Assembly: GCA_947172415.1 (NCBI GenBank)
Contig: OX359196.1
Coordinates: 622,501 to 686,500, forward strand
Direction of reading: 5' to 3'
DNA from: Chondrosia reniformis
Taxonomy: Eukaryota > Porifera > Demospongiae > Chondrillida > Chondrillidae
Length of the DNA: 64,000 bases
Below, piece after piece: positions 40,101-59,007 of the stretch. Every line of letters begins with the position of its first letter. Within the stretch, counting starts at the first letter, position 1. The notes under the pieces were generated by a model. The model saw only the letters and a program-made list of their open reading frames with translations. It searched no databases and had not been told where the DNA came from. The translations under genes were made by a program, and so were the position numbers.

Positions 40101-43100
40101 TTCCATAGTAACCACTTTGCACAGCTGTCATATACAAGTACTAGTTAACTTACGTATTTAGTACTTGATAGATAAGTTTATTGGAGCTATCTGCAAACAT
40201 TTCGACCCGTAGGTCTTCATCGGCAATATTTATCATAATGAATGCAACTAAAATTACCCCCTATTGCTTTAGTACTTCTCTGACTGCTAAAGTTTATGTA
40301 TACATGTACTGTATATACAGTGTATATATCCAAATGATACGTGTTGCTACTCTATTTCTTAAGTATTGTTCACCCCATTGTGAGATTGTTTTATCTCTAC
40401 AGCTGCACTTGTACGATGTTGCATGCCATTCAGTGAATCCAGAGACGGTTGGTATTGGAAACAAGTCAAAATCTAAAGTTGATAGAAGGGAGCTAGTTCA
40501 TCCGGGCTCCCTGGCCATCAGACACAAGGTGCTGCAAGCTGCACTCTTGCAGGTAGAGTGTCTCACCCAGTTGGGCAGTACATTCAACATGGACACACGA
40601 AAACATGTTAGTCTGATCTTAACGTGTTTGGTAATGCAGCACTACCACTGGTTGAGATACTATATTAGTTACACATGTTACATATTATGACATACTATTA
40701 CATATTATCGTTATGTAAGAAGATAGAGAAATATTAAATTTAGTACAAGAGGGATTTCCGAAGCACTGATACACACACCCATATGTCTACATACTGGCAC
40801 ACACCTACATGTACTTGTACACAGACACACCCATCGACACACCTACATGTACTTGTACACAGACACACCCATCGACACACCTACATGTACTTGTACACAG
40901 ACACACCCATCAACACACCTACATGTACTTATACACAGACACACCCATCGACACACCTACATGTACTTGTACACAGACACACCCATCCACACACCTACAT
41001 GTACTTATACACTAAGTTAACATGGCAATGAAAATGGCTGTATTAATTACTCTTCACTTTGCACTCAATAAGGTGTTTTCAGATGCCTATATCGAAAATC
41101 CAACATTTGTGGGAGACCTCTGTAGTAGTTTGCTACATGAGGCCACTTCGAGGCCAGACATGAGTTTGTCAGAGAAACAGCAAAAGAAGGCTGATCTCTG
41201 GTGTGGCTTGGCAGAGCTGCTGACCGCCAGACACCGACTGCTGTTGTCAGCTTGTGAAACTGACGTTCTTCTAAAAATTTATAAGCAGCAGCTGGAGCTG
41301 ATGGAACTAGACCCATGTCACGCCCACCTGAGGATTGTCCCATTTGACCACTCTGCTAAACTCTCCATCTCCCGTGACATTGACCAGATAATGGCAAGTG
41401 TAATAATGGGTGAAAGAGAGGATGCCAGCTTAGACAGGTACATTCCTCCAGAAAGCTTTCTGGCAATCCATGAACTAGACATTGATAGAGTTGGCTCCTT
41501 TAGATTTCACTCAAGAAAGGATGTGTCAGAGGTACGTATATAAGTCAAACCACATGATTTTATAGACATTCCTTGTCACACAAAGTTGTCTTGTTCTCCA
41601 GTTATTAAGTGAAAGTGGGATTTTGAATGTCAAAACAGCTCTACTTGTACAGGTATGTACGTACGTACGAATAATCTAATATTTTCCTATGGATATGGTA
41701 TAATGAGTATATGTGCATATATACGTATGTAAATGGTGAGAGATAAGATTATCGGAGCTATCTGCAATGAAAATCAAGCTAGATTGAACGTTTCGACTCG
41801 TAGGTCTTCATCAGCAATAAACAAGTATGTAAATGCTACGTATATAAATACGCAACAGAAACAGCTGTCTGCCTCATTGCAGAAGAAGAGAAGAAGAATG
41901 CGAAAACTCTTGTATCCTCATCCAAAGCTCTCATTAGGTTTAGTGCCCTATAGGACTTTTACTCTAAAGTAGATGTAGCATGTTGAAGAAACGTGTGTTA
42001 GATTATTTCTATTATTATTATCTAAAGGTGTCTGCAAAACAGTGTTTAAGTGGGGCGTGTCAGTATCACTCCTCCCTCCTCATTTCTGCTGGAAGAGGTC
42101 ATGAGGCCAGCCAACCCCAAGGAACCTTTAGGTGAGGCACACATTTAATACAGCTCTGAGGTCCAATAATGTATAACATAATATTTTAATTACTTCCACA
42201 AGTTCATCTAGAATGCGAGGTTTTGTACTCCTAGACCTGTAGCTCTGTGGTTAATGCAATATTTTGGGGAAAGCACCGTACTCCACATCTTATAATAGAT
42301 GATGGATTTAATATAGTACAATACTTACCAGCTATGGAATATACAATTGTTCATTTTGTAGAAAAGAAAATCTTGGATCTTTTGAATTGCATCAATCGTC
42401 AGTTTTTTCAAGTGACTCACAGTATGTGTCACAGGATTCCAAAATGCAACTGCCAAACACTCAAAAGAAGAAAAAGAGTGAATTATTTGAAAAGGCATTC
42501 ATATCACTACAGAACTACAAAGTAGGTATATGTTGGAGTAAGCATTACTTTACATGAGCCACGCATAAGACGAATGTACATTTAGGTGTGTCGGATAATG
42601 TTGGCTGTGAGCTTTAAGAATAGTTAGCAATCTTTGCCTTCTCTAGTCTAAGTGCTATCTATCTAGGTGTCATGTACACAAAAGTTTGGCACCGTATTAT
42701 GTGAACTATGACAAGTAATTTAATGAGAAGTCCCTCAGCTGGTCTATACTACATATTGTATGTATTGTAGGTTCCTCTGAGAGACTTAATGCTTTCCCAG
42801 TTTGCTGAAAAGTCAGGAATGGCTGTCAGAAACAAGGAGGAAGCAGTCAAAGCACAGAGGTACACCTATCTCTCTCTATCTGTATGTGTGTCTTTGGTTG
42901 TTACATGGTAGCCATGGTAACCATCCCAAATATCACCCTCAACCACATGAATGAAGTCTTTACAATCATTGATCCATCCATTGGAGAAGAAAGAGGAGGA
43001 GAAACTCTTGTATTCTCATCCAAAGCTCTCACTAGATTTAGTTCCCTATAGGCCTTTACTCTAAAGTAGATGTAGCATGTTGAAAAATGGTGTGTTAGAT

Positions 43101-46100
43101 TATTGTATGGATCCATTTGATATACCTACTGTACATAGGGAACTATTGGCTGCATTCTGCTTCAATTTAAATGGATTATTTGCGAATGTCTCCCTGAAGA
43201 ACCAGCTGATCCTCAACTATGCTCATCTACAGAGAATTCTAGAAGGATTCCCAGCCATAAGGTATGCGAGGGAGCCTTGATATACGTACGTAGCACTCCT
43301 TCACTGATTTAGTTCTCTTTATACAGGGACACCTGCTTCTTGTACGGTAAACCAAAAGATCTCACAATACTCCAAGATGGAGACACACCCGAGCTGTCCT
43401 TTAGTCTTCTGGATGAACCTAGGCAACACAGGTCACGCCCCCCAATGGTAGTCAGCGGTGATGGAAAGCAATTGGTCAACTTGTGGTACATCCCCCACAT
43501 AACAGAGGTGGGTAAACCCTGTAATTACTGTAATTCTAGATGTCACAATCTTTGTCATTGATTTTGTGTCCATGTTAATAATATATATATATGTAGTTTA
43601 CACAACCCATGTATGTGTGTGTGTGTCATTTCTTCCTTGCAGAACCTTATCTTTTGAAAGGGTCATCTTTCGACTTTTAGAGCGTCTAAAGACGTAGTTT
43701 TGTTGTTTCTTCTTGGCTGTCAATCACTGAAGAAGACCCTCAGTGTCAAAATGTCTGACAGCCAAGAAGAAACAACAAAACTGGGTCTTTAGACGCTCTA
43801 AAAGTCGAAAGATGATCCTTTCAAAAGATAAGTTTGACGCAGTTAGAAGGAATCCTTACTCTATTGCAGATTCTTACTTTGCTACCTAAGCTACTGGTCT
43901 CCATGACAACATACAAGTCTGTACTGACAAATCTTGTGAGGTGTTCCTTGCACCTGCTGCACTACTGCATGTTCCACTCAGCCTACGTGCAGCTAGCCAT
44001 GGTCAAGAGGAGTGCAAAGCTGAAGGCGGACTGGGGAGGTTTGGAAGGGTTTGGGGCGGAGCTCTCTACCCTTGCTAACGATATGGGAAGACTAGAGAAA
44101 CCTTGTGACCCTCAGCAGGTGAATCTGATCTGTGCAATAGTACAACACCTCTATTATTAACTGCCTGTATCAGTATATCATCAGTATATCATCAGTATAT
44201 CATCAGTTTATTATCAGTATATTATCAGTATATCATCAGTATATTATCAGTATATCATCAGTTTATTATCAGTATATTATCAGTATATCATCAGTATATT
44301 ATCAGTATATCATTAGTATATCATTTATGTACATATCTTTATTGCAGGGCTGCATCCTAGGATTGACTTGCCCCCCCCCCCCCTAGACTTTTGGGAACCC
44401 CCTAAACTGCTTCACCCCCTCATACCATTGTCCCCCCCCTCCTAAATTATGAAAATTTTCATTTTGCTCCCTCTGGCCCCAAGTTCTGCATACAGCCCTG
44501 ATTGTTAGTGTGATAACTGTCCATTGGCGACATATATATACAGTATATATTACATATATACAGTATATATATCTCTTATAAGCTAATATGTACAAATGTG
44601 TACAATTTAGATATGTGAGTTTCTGGAGGGCAAGTGTTCAGTGTTATTTTGGACTCTCTACGTGGTGGTACGTTGGCAGTTACCTCAAATGTTCCTAATC
44701 AAAGACTACAGAGAAGGCTATAATGTCTTAATAAGACAATCATCTTCCATATTGAACAACCTCACAGCTAATCCTATGTGAGTAGAAGATAGCTGTATGT
44801 ACCGCCCAACCAATATACGTATGTACGTATATGATTTTTGCTGGGACTTTAAGAGCCAATCATAATTCAGAAAATGACTGCTCTATTTAGACGACTATGT
44901 ATACATTGTTTGCAATATTAAGTAATGAAGTAACCTTTGATGTTAGTACTTTATGTATATATGTACATATGGCTCCAAAGGTTTTCTTGGGGATTTCCCT
45001 CTTTGAACATACCCGAACCTGTTGGAGTGTTAAAAGAGGGCACTGTAAGGTTTCCATGGCGATCCCTCCTTGAGAACCCACTCAGCGGTTGTCAGGACGT
45101 GAAGTGGGTGTCTTTCCATTTTGACAAAGACGTCTTTCTCACTTTGGGACAACTGAAGAAGAGACATGGGTAGGTACTGAATCAGTTTTAAGTGTACTTC
45201 AGAGTTAAGATGAACTGTCTATTTATTAATAGATGCCTTTAAATGTGTCATCTTTATATTTTGTATGAGCAGCATTGCTTCAAATCATCTTGTCTGGTTT
45301 TAACAAAACTAGAAATACTTAGGTACATAAATGAAGTGATTCAAAATAGACAATTTAAAAGTATCCTGTAATTTATCATGCATATGTATGTATGTATGTA
45401 AAGTATTCATCTTATGTGTTAGCTCTCTGGCTCAAGGTGAAATCATTGGTATGAATATACTGTTTGATGAAGTACTAACCTGCTACTATAAATACCAAAA
45501 GATGATGTCATCATCTGAAGATAGGGAGTCACATGCATCAGGACATCTCACCTCTACAGACCAGTCTCAACCGCTTAGTCTGAGCATGGCTATTAATAAA
45601 GGTCTCAAGCTGCCAGCCTACGTATCACCAGGGGCATCCATGAAACGAGGATCCTGTTCTAATGTAAACACACACATGATGATGCAACTATTTGTATGTA
45701 CATATTGGGGAGTGAGATATTGGGGAGGGAACATGGAGAGGAAGTCCCTAGCTTTACATCTCCCGCAGAGAGGCATCTATGGACACACCCTCCACTCCAG
45801 CACACCACTCCAGCACACCACGCCCATATGTACACCCTACCATACCCACACATACACACCCCACTGCGCACACGTAACCACCCCACTGCACCCACATTGC
45901 TTTCGTTGTTATCTGAGTATAGTCTCCTTCCTTCCTCAGATGTCCAGTTCTCTTAGAGTCTCCTCACTCACATCAGTTAAGAGTGGTCACCATACACCAG
46001 CTGCTTCTGGTTGGAACCTCGTCCCTCCAATAACTGCTCTAGATTGTATCCTAAAGTACTTCAAAAACCTAGTTGCCGTAGAAACAGTAAAATGGGTGTG

Positions 46101-49100
46101 GTCTTCAAGAGTCCTCGGAAGTGCCCTTCCCCTTGAAAGAGTAAAGGATATTTCACAATTGCAGCTCATTAAGTGAGTGGGTGGATTACTCAACATAATA
46201 CAGTTCTAAAAGCATTCTGAAGACTTCCTGAATGTCTATATACGTATAAATGTCTTTTTGTTATTAGAGTCAAGTTTGAGAAGGAAATAGCTGAACCAGC
46301 AATGAAGATTGTTCCTCACTTGGTTGCCAAGGAGACAACCAGTATACTAGGAGATATGGTACCTATATTTGATTTTAATAACAAACCACATATGTACGTA
46401 CATATAGTATCTAACTAATGTATGTATTTAGAACACACTACTCAAAGAATAAATAATTATTCTTCAGTTTAGCAAATTGAATGTAGTCTTGTGAATTCAC
46501 TGTAAAGCTAAGATCCTAAAAACTGATTTCACCCATGCTACTGTAAAGTTTCACATTAAGGGGTTAGCCAGCTACGTAGCTAGTGTAGTATACATATTAT
46601 GTGTAGTGTTGACCATTAATGAAACACTGTATAGTACTCGTGTGCACCCTGACATCATTTGTTTGCAGGATTATGACTCAGTAACCATAGTAACTGACAC
46701 TCCTGATGGTGAAATGACTGCATCAAGTGACAAATATACTCCAATACATGTTCTGATAGCACAAGTAAGTATATATATTCAGCCTCTAATAAGACTTGGT
46801 GAATATACATGTGAATATACTACTAGTTTATATACTAGAATATTCTTGTGAATATTCTTGTTAATATACTAGTTTATATACTAGAATATTCTTGTGAATA
46901 TTCTTGTTAATATACTAGTTTATATACTAGAATATTCTTGTGAATATTCTTGTTAATATACTAGTTTATATACTAGAATATTCTTGTTAATATACTAGTT
47001 TATATACTAGAATATTCTTGTTAATATACTAGTTTATATACTAGAATATTCTTGTTAATATACTAGTTTATATACTAGAATATTCTTGTTAATATACTAG
47101 AATATGAGACTAAAAGAACAGCTGGAGATCCAACTGTTGCAGGAGCAAATCAAGCACATTTTAAAACTACAAAACTTTGTAATCTTAGAATCTGAACAAG
47201 ACGAAGACATTCTACCCTTGTCTGTGTGGAAACATCCCGTAAGGACACATACTGTACGTACTAAACAAAAGTATTTATCATAACTCAGGGGTAACTCTCT
47301 TCCAACCAGCGACAAATGAAAATTCAAATAATTCACAATCTGACATTTCAACCACTTACTACTATTCATTGTGTACCACAGGCATTTAGTATTGATTATT
47401 TGTACTCTGAATAAGGCCACAGTAAGTGGTCGAAATGTCAGATTGTGAATTATTTGAATTTTCATTTATCACTGGTTGAAAGAGAATTACCCCTGAGTTA
47501 TGAATTACAACCAACCGAGATCATCACTCCGAAATTAAAAGTATTTATCATTGAAGATTACAAATGTCTTTTTATATGTAGTCATTCAAGGAGCCCCCGG
47601 CTGTTATGAAACCGCATTTCATAGCTAATTTCTTCAATAAATTTGAAGCAGCAGCTGTTGCAAAGAATGGTCAACTTGTGATTGGTGAGAAAGAATGGAA
47701 ACAGCTGCAAATGCAGCTAGAGGTAGCATCTCTGAAAAGGGAGAGAGACAACTTTGAAGTGTAAGTGTTATTGATAAAAATGTAATTCTAATTAATATAC
47801 TGTACATGATATATGTATATAGAATGATGTACACATGCATACGTATGTAAATACAAAACATACCATTTTGTAGCTATTCAACATTTTATGAAGGACTATT
47901 AAGTCATCTTTATCTCTCTCACTATCACAATGAAAGAGTAAGTCCCTGTAATTATTTGTAATATTTTGGATTGTACCAGTCATAAATACCAGCTCGGGAT
48001 CTCCCTTTCACTCTGTTGTATAGGAACTTAAACATTATAAATCACTGGCTTCAGATAAACTGCTCAATTCCACAGAAGAAGCGAAGGTTCTTTTAGCCGG
48101 TCAGACAAGGGAGTTGACTTTAGAGATAACTGCGCTCAGAAACAGAATTTCACAATTAGAAGAGGAAGTAGAACATTCACATTTGGAAGTTGCCAGTCAA
48201 GTTAAAAGGAGATACCAGGAGCTGTTGCGTAACATGTTCTCAACATCAAGCAGTATTAAGAATAGATTTGAGGATTACAGGTTAATTTGCATAAAATTAA
48301 ATCTTTTATTATATAAATATGTAAATACGTATACTGATTTATTATGTATACATATACAACTTTTCAGATTAGCAATGTTTTCTGAAGAAATGTTGAGTTT
48401 CAAAAAATGTTTGTGCTATTGGTGTAGCCATTTCAATAATTAACCTAACAAAATTGTTTTTAATGAGTTCTCAAAACCCATGCCTTGTTAACTGTGTTAG
48501 TTCCAAACTACATTTGAAATTATTCCAACATTATGTTATATAGAATTAAATCTAATTGTAATAAATCAGGAAGAGAGTAATTTAATTGTTTTTGTCAAAA
48601 TTGTTAGGAAAACCTTGTATGACGATACCTTGGAGGCACTTCAAGAGGTCCGGCAGCAAAGTGCTACTAGCATTCAGAGGATGAGGCAACGACTAAGTTT
48701 AGACGAGGCAGGTCGAACAGAAACAGTCTTCCTTACCAAACTCAAGGGAAAAGAAATCCATGAGATTCAACAGGAAAATTCATCTCTTGCTAAAAATGTA
48801 AGCTTTAACTCATCTCTTGTTAAAAATGTAAGCTTTAACTCGTCTCTTGTTAAAAATGTAAGCTTTAACTCATCTCTTGTTAAAAATGTAAGCTTTAACT
48901 TGTCTCTTGTTAAAAATGTAAGCTTTAACTTGTCTCTTGTTAAAAGTGTAAGCTTTGTACTGCATGTGACAGAATGGTGAAACACTCCCTATATATGTAG
49001 TAGTGACAGTCGGGGGTGTATGATGTAAGAAATGACAGCTTCATAGTTTCTTAGTTCACTTAATCAATTTGCCCAAGCATGCATCACTTTGTGTACATAT

Positions 49101-50623
49101 ACTATCTGTGGCACAATTTACTTTATTCAGATGTATCGAATGAGAGCTTTCAATAAATGGAAAGAAGAGCAGCTGCAGTCTGAATGTAGACAGCAGGTAC
49201 ACGAGTTAGAAGGTCAACTAGAAGAGTTAAAGGTCAACCTCAGTGAGCTGAAGGAATCGGCCAAGGAGGAAAGAAAACTGCTGAAATTACAGATTGCAGC
49301 TCTTCAGAAGGTATGTACGTATTATCCACTTCCCATTTTCTATACTTAAAATCTTATTTCTATTGTTATTGGTTGCAGTATACGTATTCCCTACAGGATT
49401 TTTTACAAAATAGGCATAGCATGTAGGAAAATGGTGTATTAGATTTTTCATGTGTGAAGCACAACTCATTAGCCAGTTATGCAATAATCACAATTTGTAT
49501 CCCATCATTTTTCAAGGTGTTTTTCAAAAGTGAAAAGGATATTGAGATATACAAAAGGAAAGTTGAAGAAGAGGTATTGATATAAACATTTTACAATCTT
49601 GTACACATTTTTCTCTATTATTATTGCAACACACATTAGACGAAATATATACGTAGGTTATATCCTTTGACCTTTGACCTTTGAGTTAATCTGCTTGTAT
49701 GACTTTCATTTACTGTATCTCTTTGAATCTCCTCTGAATTATGTAGAAACAAAAGAGAATAGCATTATCTAGAGCAAATACAAAGACCCAATCAAGTTCA
49801 CTAGTGAATTCTAACAGGGATGAAAGTTCAAAGGTCGAACATCTAGTGAGTCTAAGGATTCAGCATATATTGAATCTCCTACGTACATACTCTGTATGGA
49901 CATTTCTACCTTGAATAGACGGCTCAGTTGGAGAAGAAGGATGCTGAAATTAAGGCCTTGACTGAGCTTCTAGTGAAGCAGAATAATACACTTCAGCTGA
50001 AGCACACTCAAATTAATAAAGTAATGAAAGATTTGAAGAAGCAACTTTCAAGGGAGAGACTCTTAAAGTTGGATGCATTTCATCAATTTGAAGATCTCCT
50101 GGTTAAAGTATGTACTAAACCTTCAATTCTGTCGTAATGCATGTACTTTACAGTACATGAATTAACTACCGTTTTGTGCATGTACGTACGTACTGTATGT
50201 GTGATTAATTACGATTATGTATGTACGTATATATGTGTGATTACTTGTGTATGTATGTGTGTTAGGTTCATGATCAGGATGTTGAAAGTTCTGACAACGC
50301 TTCCAAAATTGCAAGTTTGAAAGGTACATGGAGCATTTGAATTAAATTGCTTTAATATACCTTTGATATATATACTTAAATGTGAATGGGTAATGTGCTA
50401 TACTGTATATATTTTACTGCTGTAGTTCACAGCTCATCTGTAGTCATGAACCGTCCCAAGGCAGTAAGTTTAGAATGCTTTCACCAATCTCTCTCTAGAC
50501 CATCCACACTTCAGTTCAATGAGATCTCTTTTATATCTATATCCCTCTGATTTGCATTAGAGTGTGGCAGCTCTGAAGGCATCCTTGAAGACACATTCTA
50601 GTCAAGCAGGTCTCAACAATTGA
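25198..50623 (+). CDS. CCDC162: CCDC162-type protein, at least 47 exons
   Basis: About 2,370 residues, complete from ATG to TGA. Identified by resemblance to the vertebrate CCDC162/C6orf183 family: N-terminal segment SLENELKLQLENLKTTVEGL (probably DUF4549), NYFRSVERTL, TPADFR, FMKFKSVENHDDYY, ALEEELLIIGSYYI, HLRIVPFDHSAKL, LVNLWYIPH and VRFPWRSLLENP, then a coiled-coil C-terminus. Function is poorly known. Exons: 25198-25328, 25986-26058, 26484-26594, 28208-28332, 28786-28969, 30484-30546, 32798-33070, 33560-33676, 34446-34537, 34864-34933, 35573-35712, 35848-35966, 36998-37176, 37239-37348, 37511-37761, 38348-38493, 38774-38911, 39086-39278, 39333-39401, 39608-39961, 40403-40606, 41073-41531, 41602-41652, 42028-42131, 42362-42521, 42771-42859, 43139-43261, 43327-43507, 43843-44118, 44611-44777, 44981-45169, 45423-45663, 45940-46172, 46268-46358, 46669-46764, 47101-47238, 47582-47760, 47874-47937, 48024-48280, 48608-48797, 49131-49310, 49517-49573, 49747-49845, 49919-50107, 50266-50323, 50426-50463, 50561-50623. 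All junctions are GT-AG and phase-consistent except 34933/35573, where an exon is probably missing. Confidence 0.85.
26608..26758. mobile_element. Foldback element in intron 3 of the CCDC162-type gene
   Basis: Arms beginning actaaagttgaatattggag (26608) and ending in its complement at 26758. They include tacgta and gagcatca, the latter shared with other foldbacks here. The centre is about 50 bp and non-coding. Confidence 0.85.
29687..29712 (-). other. Eroded hammerhead-like core
   Basis: On the - strand CTGATGA, extra A, GACC-TCCG-GATC, then TAAAT in place of GAAAC. One of the invariant core bases is lost, so it is probably inactive. Confidence 0.35.
31647..31805 (+). repeat. SINE-like repeat copy
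   Basis: Copy in intron 6 of the CCDC162-type gene, with the tgctacatctactttagag start and the shared core. Shorter copies lie nearby at 30570-30645 (+), 31320-31385 (-) and 32472-32578 (-). Confidence 0.85.
34648..34782 (-). repeat. SINE-like repeat copy
   Basis: Reverse-oriented copy in intron 9 of the CCDC162-type gene. It contains the complement of the shared core and the ctttactctaaagtagatgt block. Confidence 0.8.
36647..36931. mobile_element. 285-bp foldback with internal 'aagccc' repeats
   Basis: Terminal inverted repeats gtattatctctaatacaagc (36647) and its complement at 36931. The interior has three related blocks (ccaatagaagccca, ccaatataagccca, ccaataaaagcccg). Non-coding MITE-like element in an intron. 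Confidence 0.8.
40171..40234 (-). other. Hammerhead-like motif in a minimal stem
   Basis: On the - strand: outer stem (tattg paired with caata), CCGATGA (U4 changed to C), extra A, GACC-TACG-GGTC (a UNCG tetraloop), GAAAT, then a variable loop and GCTC before the outer-stem 3' strand. The order fits a type I hammerhead with a very short stem III. The U4 change argues against activity for this copy. Confidence 0.4.
40783..41012. repeat. 39-41-bp minisatellite, six copies
   Basis: Tandem copies of a unit containing cacctacatgtacttgtaca and gacacacccatc lie in the intron before exon 41073-41531. Open frames across it reflect the unit, not a protein. Confidence 0.95.
41742..41825 (-). other. Hammerhead-like motif, best type I candidate
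   Basis: On the - strand: TTATTG, CTGATGA, extra A, GACC-TACG-AGTC hairpin, GAAACG, a roughly 40-nt loop, then GCTC followed by CGATAA, which pairs with TTATTG. C17 after U would be the cleavage nucleotide. All invariant core bases are present apart from the inserted A. Stem III is at most one or two base pairs. Confidence 0.5.
41871..42010 (-). repeat. SINE-like repeat copy
   Basis: Lies directly next to the hammerhead-like element at 41742-41825 and ends 17 bp before exon 42028-42131 of the CCDC162-type gene. Confidence 0.8.
42980..43106 (-). repeat. SINE-like repeat copy
   Basis: Reverse-oriented copy in the intron before exon 43139-43261; it ends 33 bp from that exon. Confidence 0.8.
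43650..43828. mobile_element. 179-bp TA-flanked foldback inserted at an exon edge
   Basis: Terminal inverted repeats start tcttttgaaagg, arms are about 80 bp, and TA flanks both ends (43648-43649 and 43829-43830). It shares arm blocks (catcttt, gagcgtctaaa) with 9066-9214. Removing it with one TA rejoins an open frame NLISLTQLEGILTLL directly behind a strong acceptor (ttccttgcag at 43642). It therefore appears to have landed 6 nt inside a CCDC162 exon. An eroded hammerhead-like core sits at 43737-43753 (+). Confidence 0.85.
44165..44335. repeat. Tandem atcagtatatc repeats
   Basis: An 11-bp unit (atcagtatatc, with tta and tttatt variants) repeated about 15 times in an intron of the CCDC162-type gene. 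Confidence 0.93.
44345..44510. mobile_element. C-rich MITE-like element
   Basis: Short terminal inverted repeats cagggctgcat / atacagccctg enclose a C-rich interior with runs of 14 and 8 C. Both ends adjoin attg, a possible 4-bp target duplication. Non-coding. Confidence 0.65.
46800..47100. repeat. Tandem array ending in a splice acceptor
   Basis: Repeats of a unit made of aatatactag, tttatatactag and aatattcttgtt fill the intron before exon 47101-47238. The acceptor used (aatatactag at 47100) is itself the end of the last unit, and every earlier unit carries the same tactag string. Confidence 0.92.
47272..47504. mobile_element. Foldback element in an intron
   Basis: Arms ataactcaggggtaactctc (47280) and its complement ending at 47502, extending through gaaaattcaaataattcaca and gacatttc. 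The right arm contains ggtcgaaatgtc, like the 3' half of the hammerhead-like motif. Confidence 0.85.
48788..48957 (+). repeat. 30-bp array of in-phase splice donors
   Basis: Tandem 30-bp units each contain aaaatgtaagcttt (aaaagtgtaagctttg in the last). GTAAGC occurs at 48798, 48828, 48858, 48888, 48918 and 48948. The first is the donor used in the CCDC162 exon model. The frame stays open through all six (SSLVKNVSFN per unit). Confidence 0.95.
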
Positions 50624-52100
50624 AAATCTAGAGTTTCCGCAATATTAAACATTTTATTGTGTATATATAAACCATTAATGTTATTTAAATATATAATATT
50701 GTACCTTTATGACTCAGCATTAATAATTAACCATGCAGATCTTTAAAATTAAAATTAGTGGCTCATATCTCAACTATGCGTAATTATAAAATCACGGAAC
50801 ACCATCCATATCTAACTCATTATCTCTCATCATTAAAGTTATAGTTCTCTAGACTTATTATTGGTCCCTTAATGTTGCAATATTCACTTTGCACAAAAGC
50901 CTGCATGCCAAAGATGCATGCTACATCTGTTATATAAAATAAAATTTTACACTTACAAAACATTGTCCGAAACATCTCCAAGCAGGTAGAACAGCCTACT
51001 TGTTTTCCTTAAATTCTTCTTATCCTTCAAGTTGTACCAGCACACGAATTAGCCTGTAAATAAATAGTTCTTGGTTGTATAGTGTCTAAAATAGATGGTA
51101 TTGGGTGAAGTCTTGCTGTCAAGATTGAAGAATTTTTATTCCTCAGATCAATGACAGTGATGGTGGCTATATGCATTGGAAATATGTTTGTTTACCGAAG
51201 AGAGGTGTGTTTACCATACCATTATAATAGTATATATAAGCACCAGCACAGAATTAAAGCTCACTCAACCACTCACTAAATAGTGTACTTTGATCAATCA
51301 TCCTAGAAATGTAGTAATAAAACTCTTCTTAATCAGCCAGTTGATTAATCTTTACTATGTAGTATGATTCATGATTTCTAAATTCATTTTTTAAAGCAAT
51401 TCGTCATGATCATTTCTTCACCACTATGTCACACATACGTATAACAATCTATATAGTTAGCCATTGTTATAGTGGACCTGTTAACTAAATGTTATGCAAT
51501 GTGGACCTGTTGCCAGGTAGCTAGGATGTATTATAGGATTTTCATGACATCACTAGTTGCTAAATCTCTTAAGCCCTACAACAGATAATCATTAAAATAT
51601 GTGTGTCCTTCATAATTTCTGGTTGTATATATAATTTAAGTAGAACTTTTGAACCTTTAATTTACAGTTAGTGACTCATGGGCCCAGTTTGGCCTAGTGG
51701 TTTTATTTTGCAGGTGTCACTTAAATAAATTATTATTATTATTATTATAATTATTAAATAACATAGACTAGAGGAGTCATTATCTATTAATTTTACTAAA
51801 ATGTCTATCATAGCTTCCCCGAATCCTCCTTTAATCCAACAATTTTATTGAAAATCAACTGCAAAAATGGAAACAAACAAAATATCATCATAAATTTATG
51901 CGGTATAGTTACTTTTAATTCATATACTACAGTATACTTAACTTGTGCACATAAACACATACATATATCTACATATATTACTATGGCCTAACATACGTAT
52001 ATATTAAAGTAATAATGCACCTAATCCTATAGACAAGTATGCCCTTGTATTCACATTAAATATATACAGAGAGATTGTCTAAGGTTCTGGTGCTAGGAAA
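50624..52100. other. Intergenic DNA between convergent genes
   Basis: Must contain the 3' UTRs of the CCDC162-type gene (ATTAAA at 50644) and of QARS. It carries the inverted copy of the repeat at 3459 (51680-51722) next to an ATT microsatellite. No gene seen. Confidence 0.6.

Positions 52101-59007
<6,907 letters not shown>

Noticed and set aside
40783-41031. His/Thr-rich protein frames
   Set aside because: Generated by the 39-41-bp minisatellite within an intron of the CCDC162-type gene.
45659-45956. Extra coding frames after exon 45423-45663
   Set aside because: They read through the intron's CA-rich sequence; the donor at 45664 and the acceptor at 45939 give a clean phase-0 junction.
47097-47465. 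122-codon - strand frame
   Set aside because: It overlaps a coding exon of the CCDC162-type gene and one arm of a foldback element.
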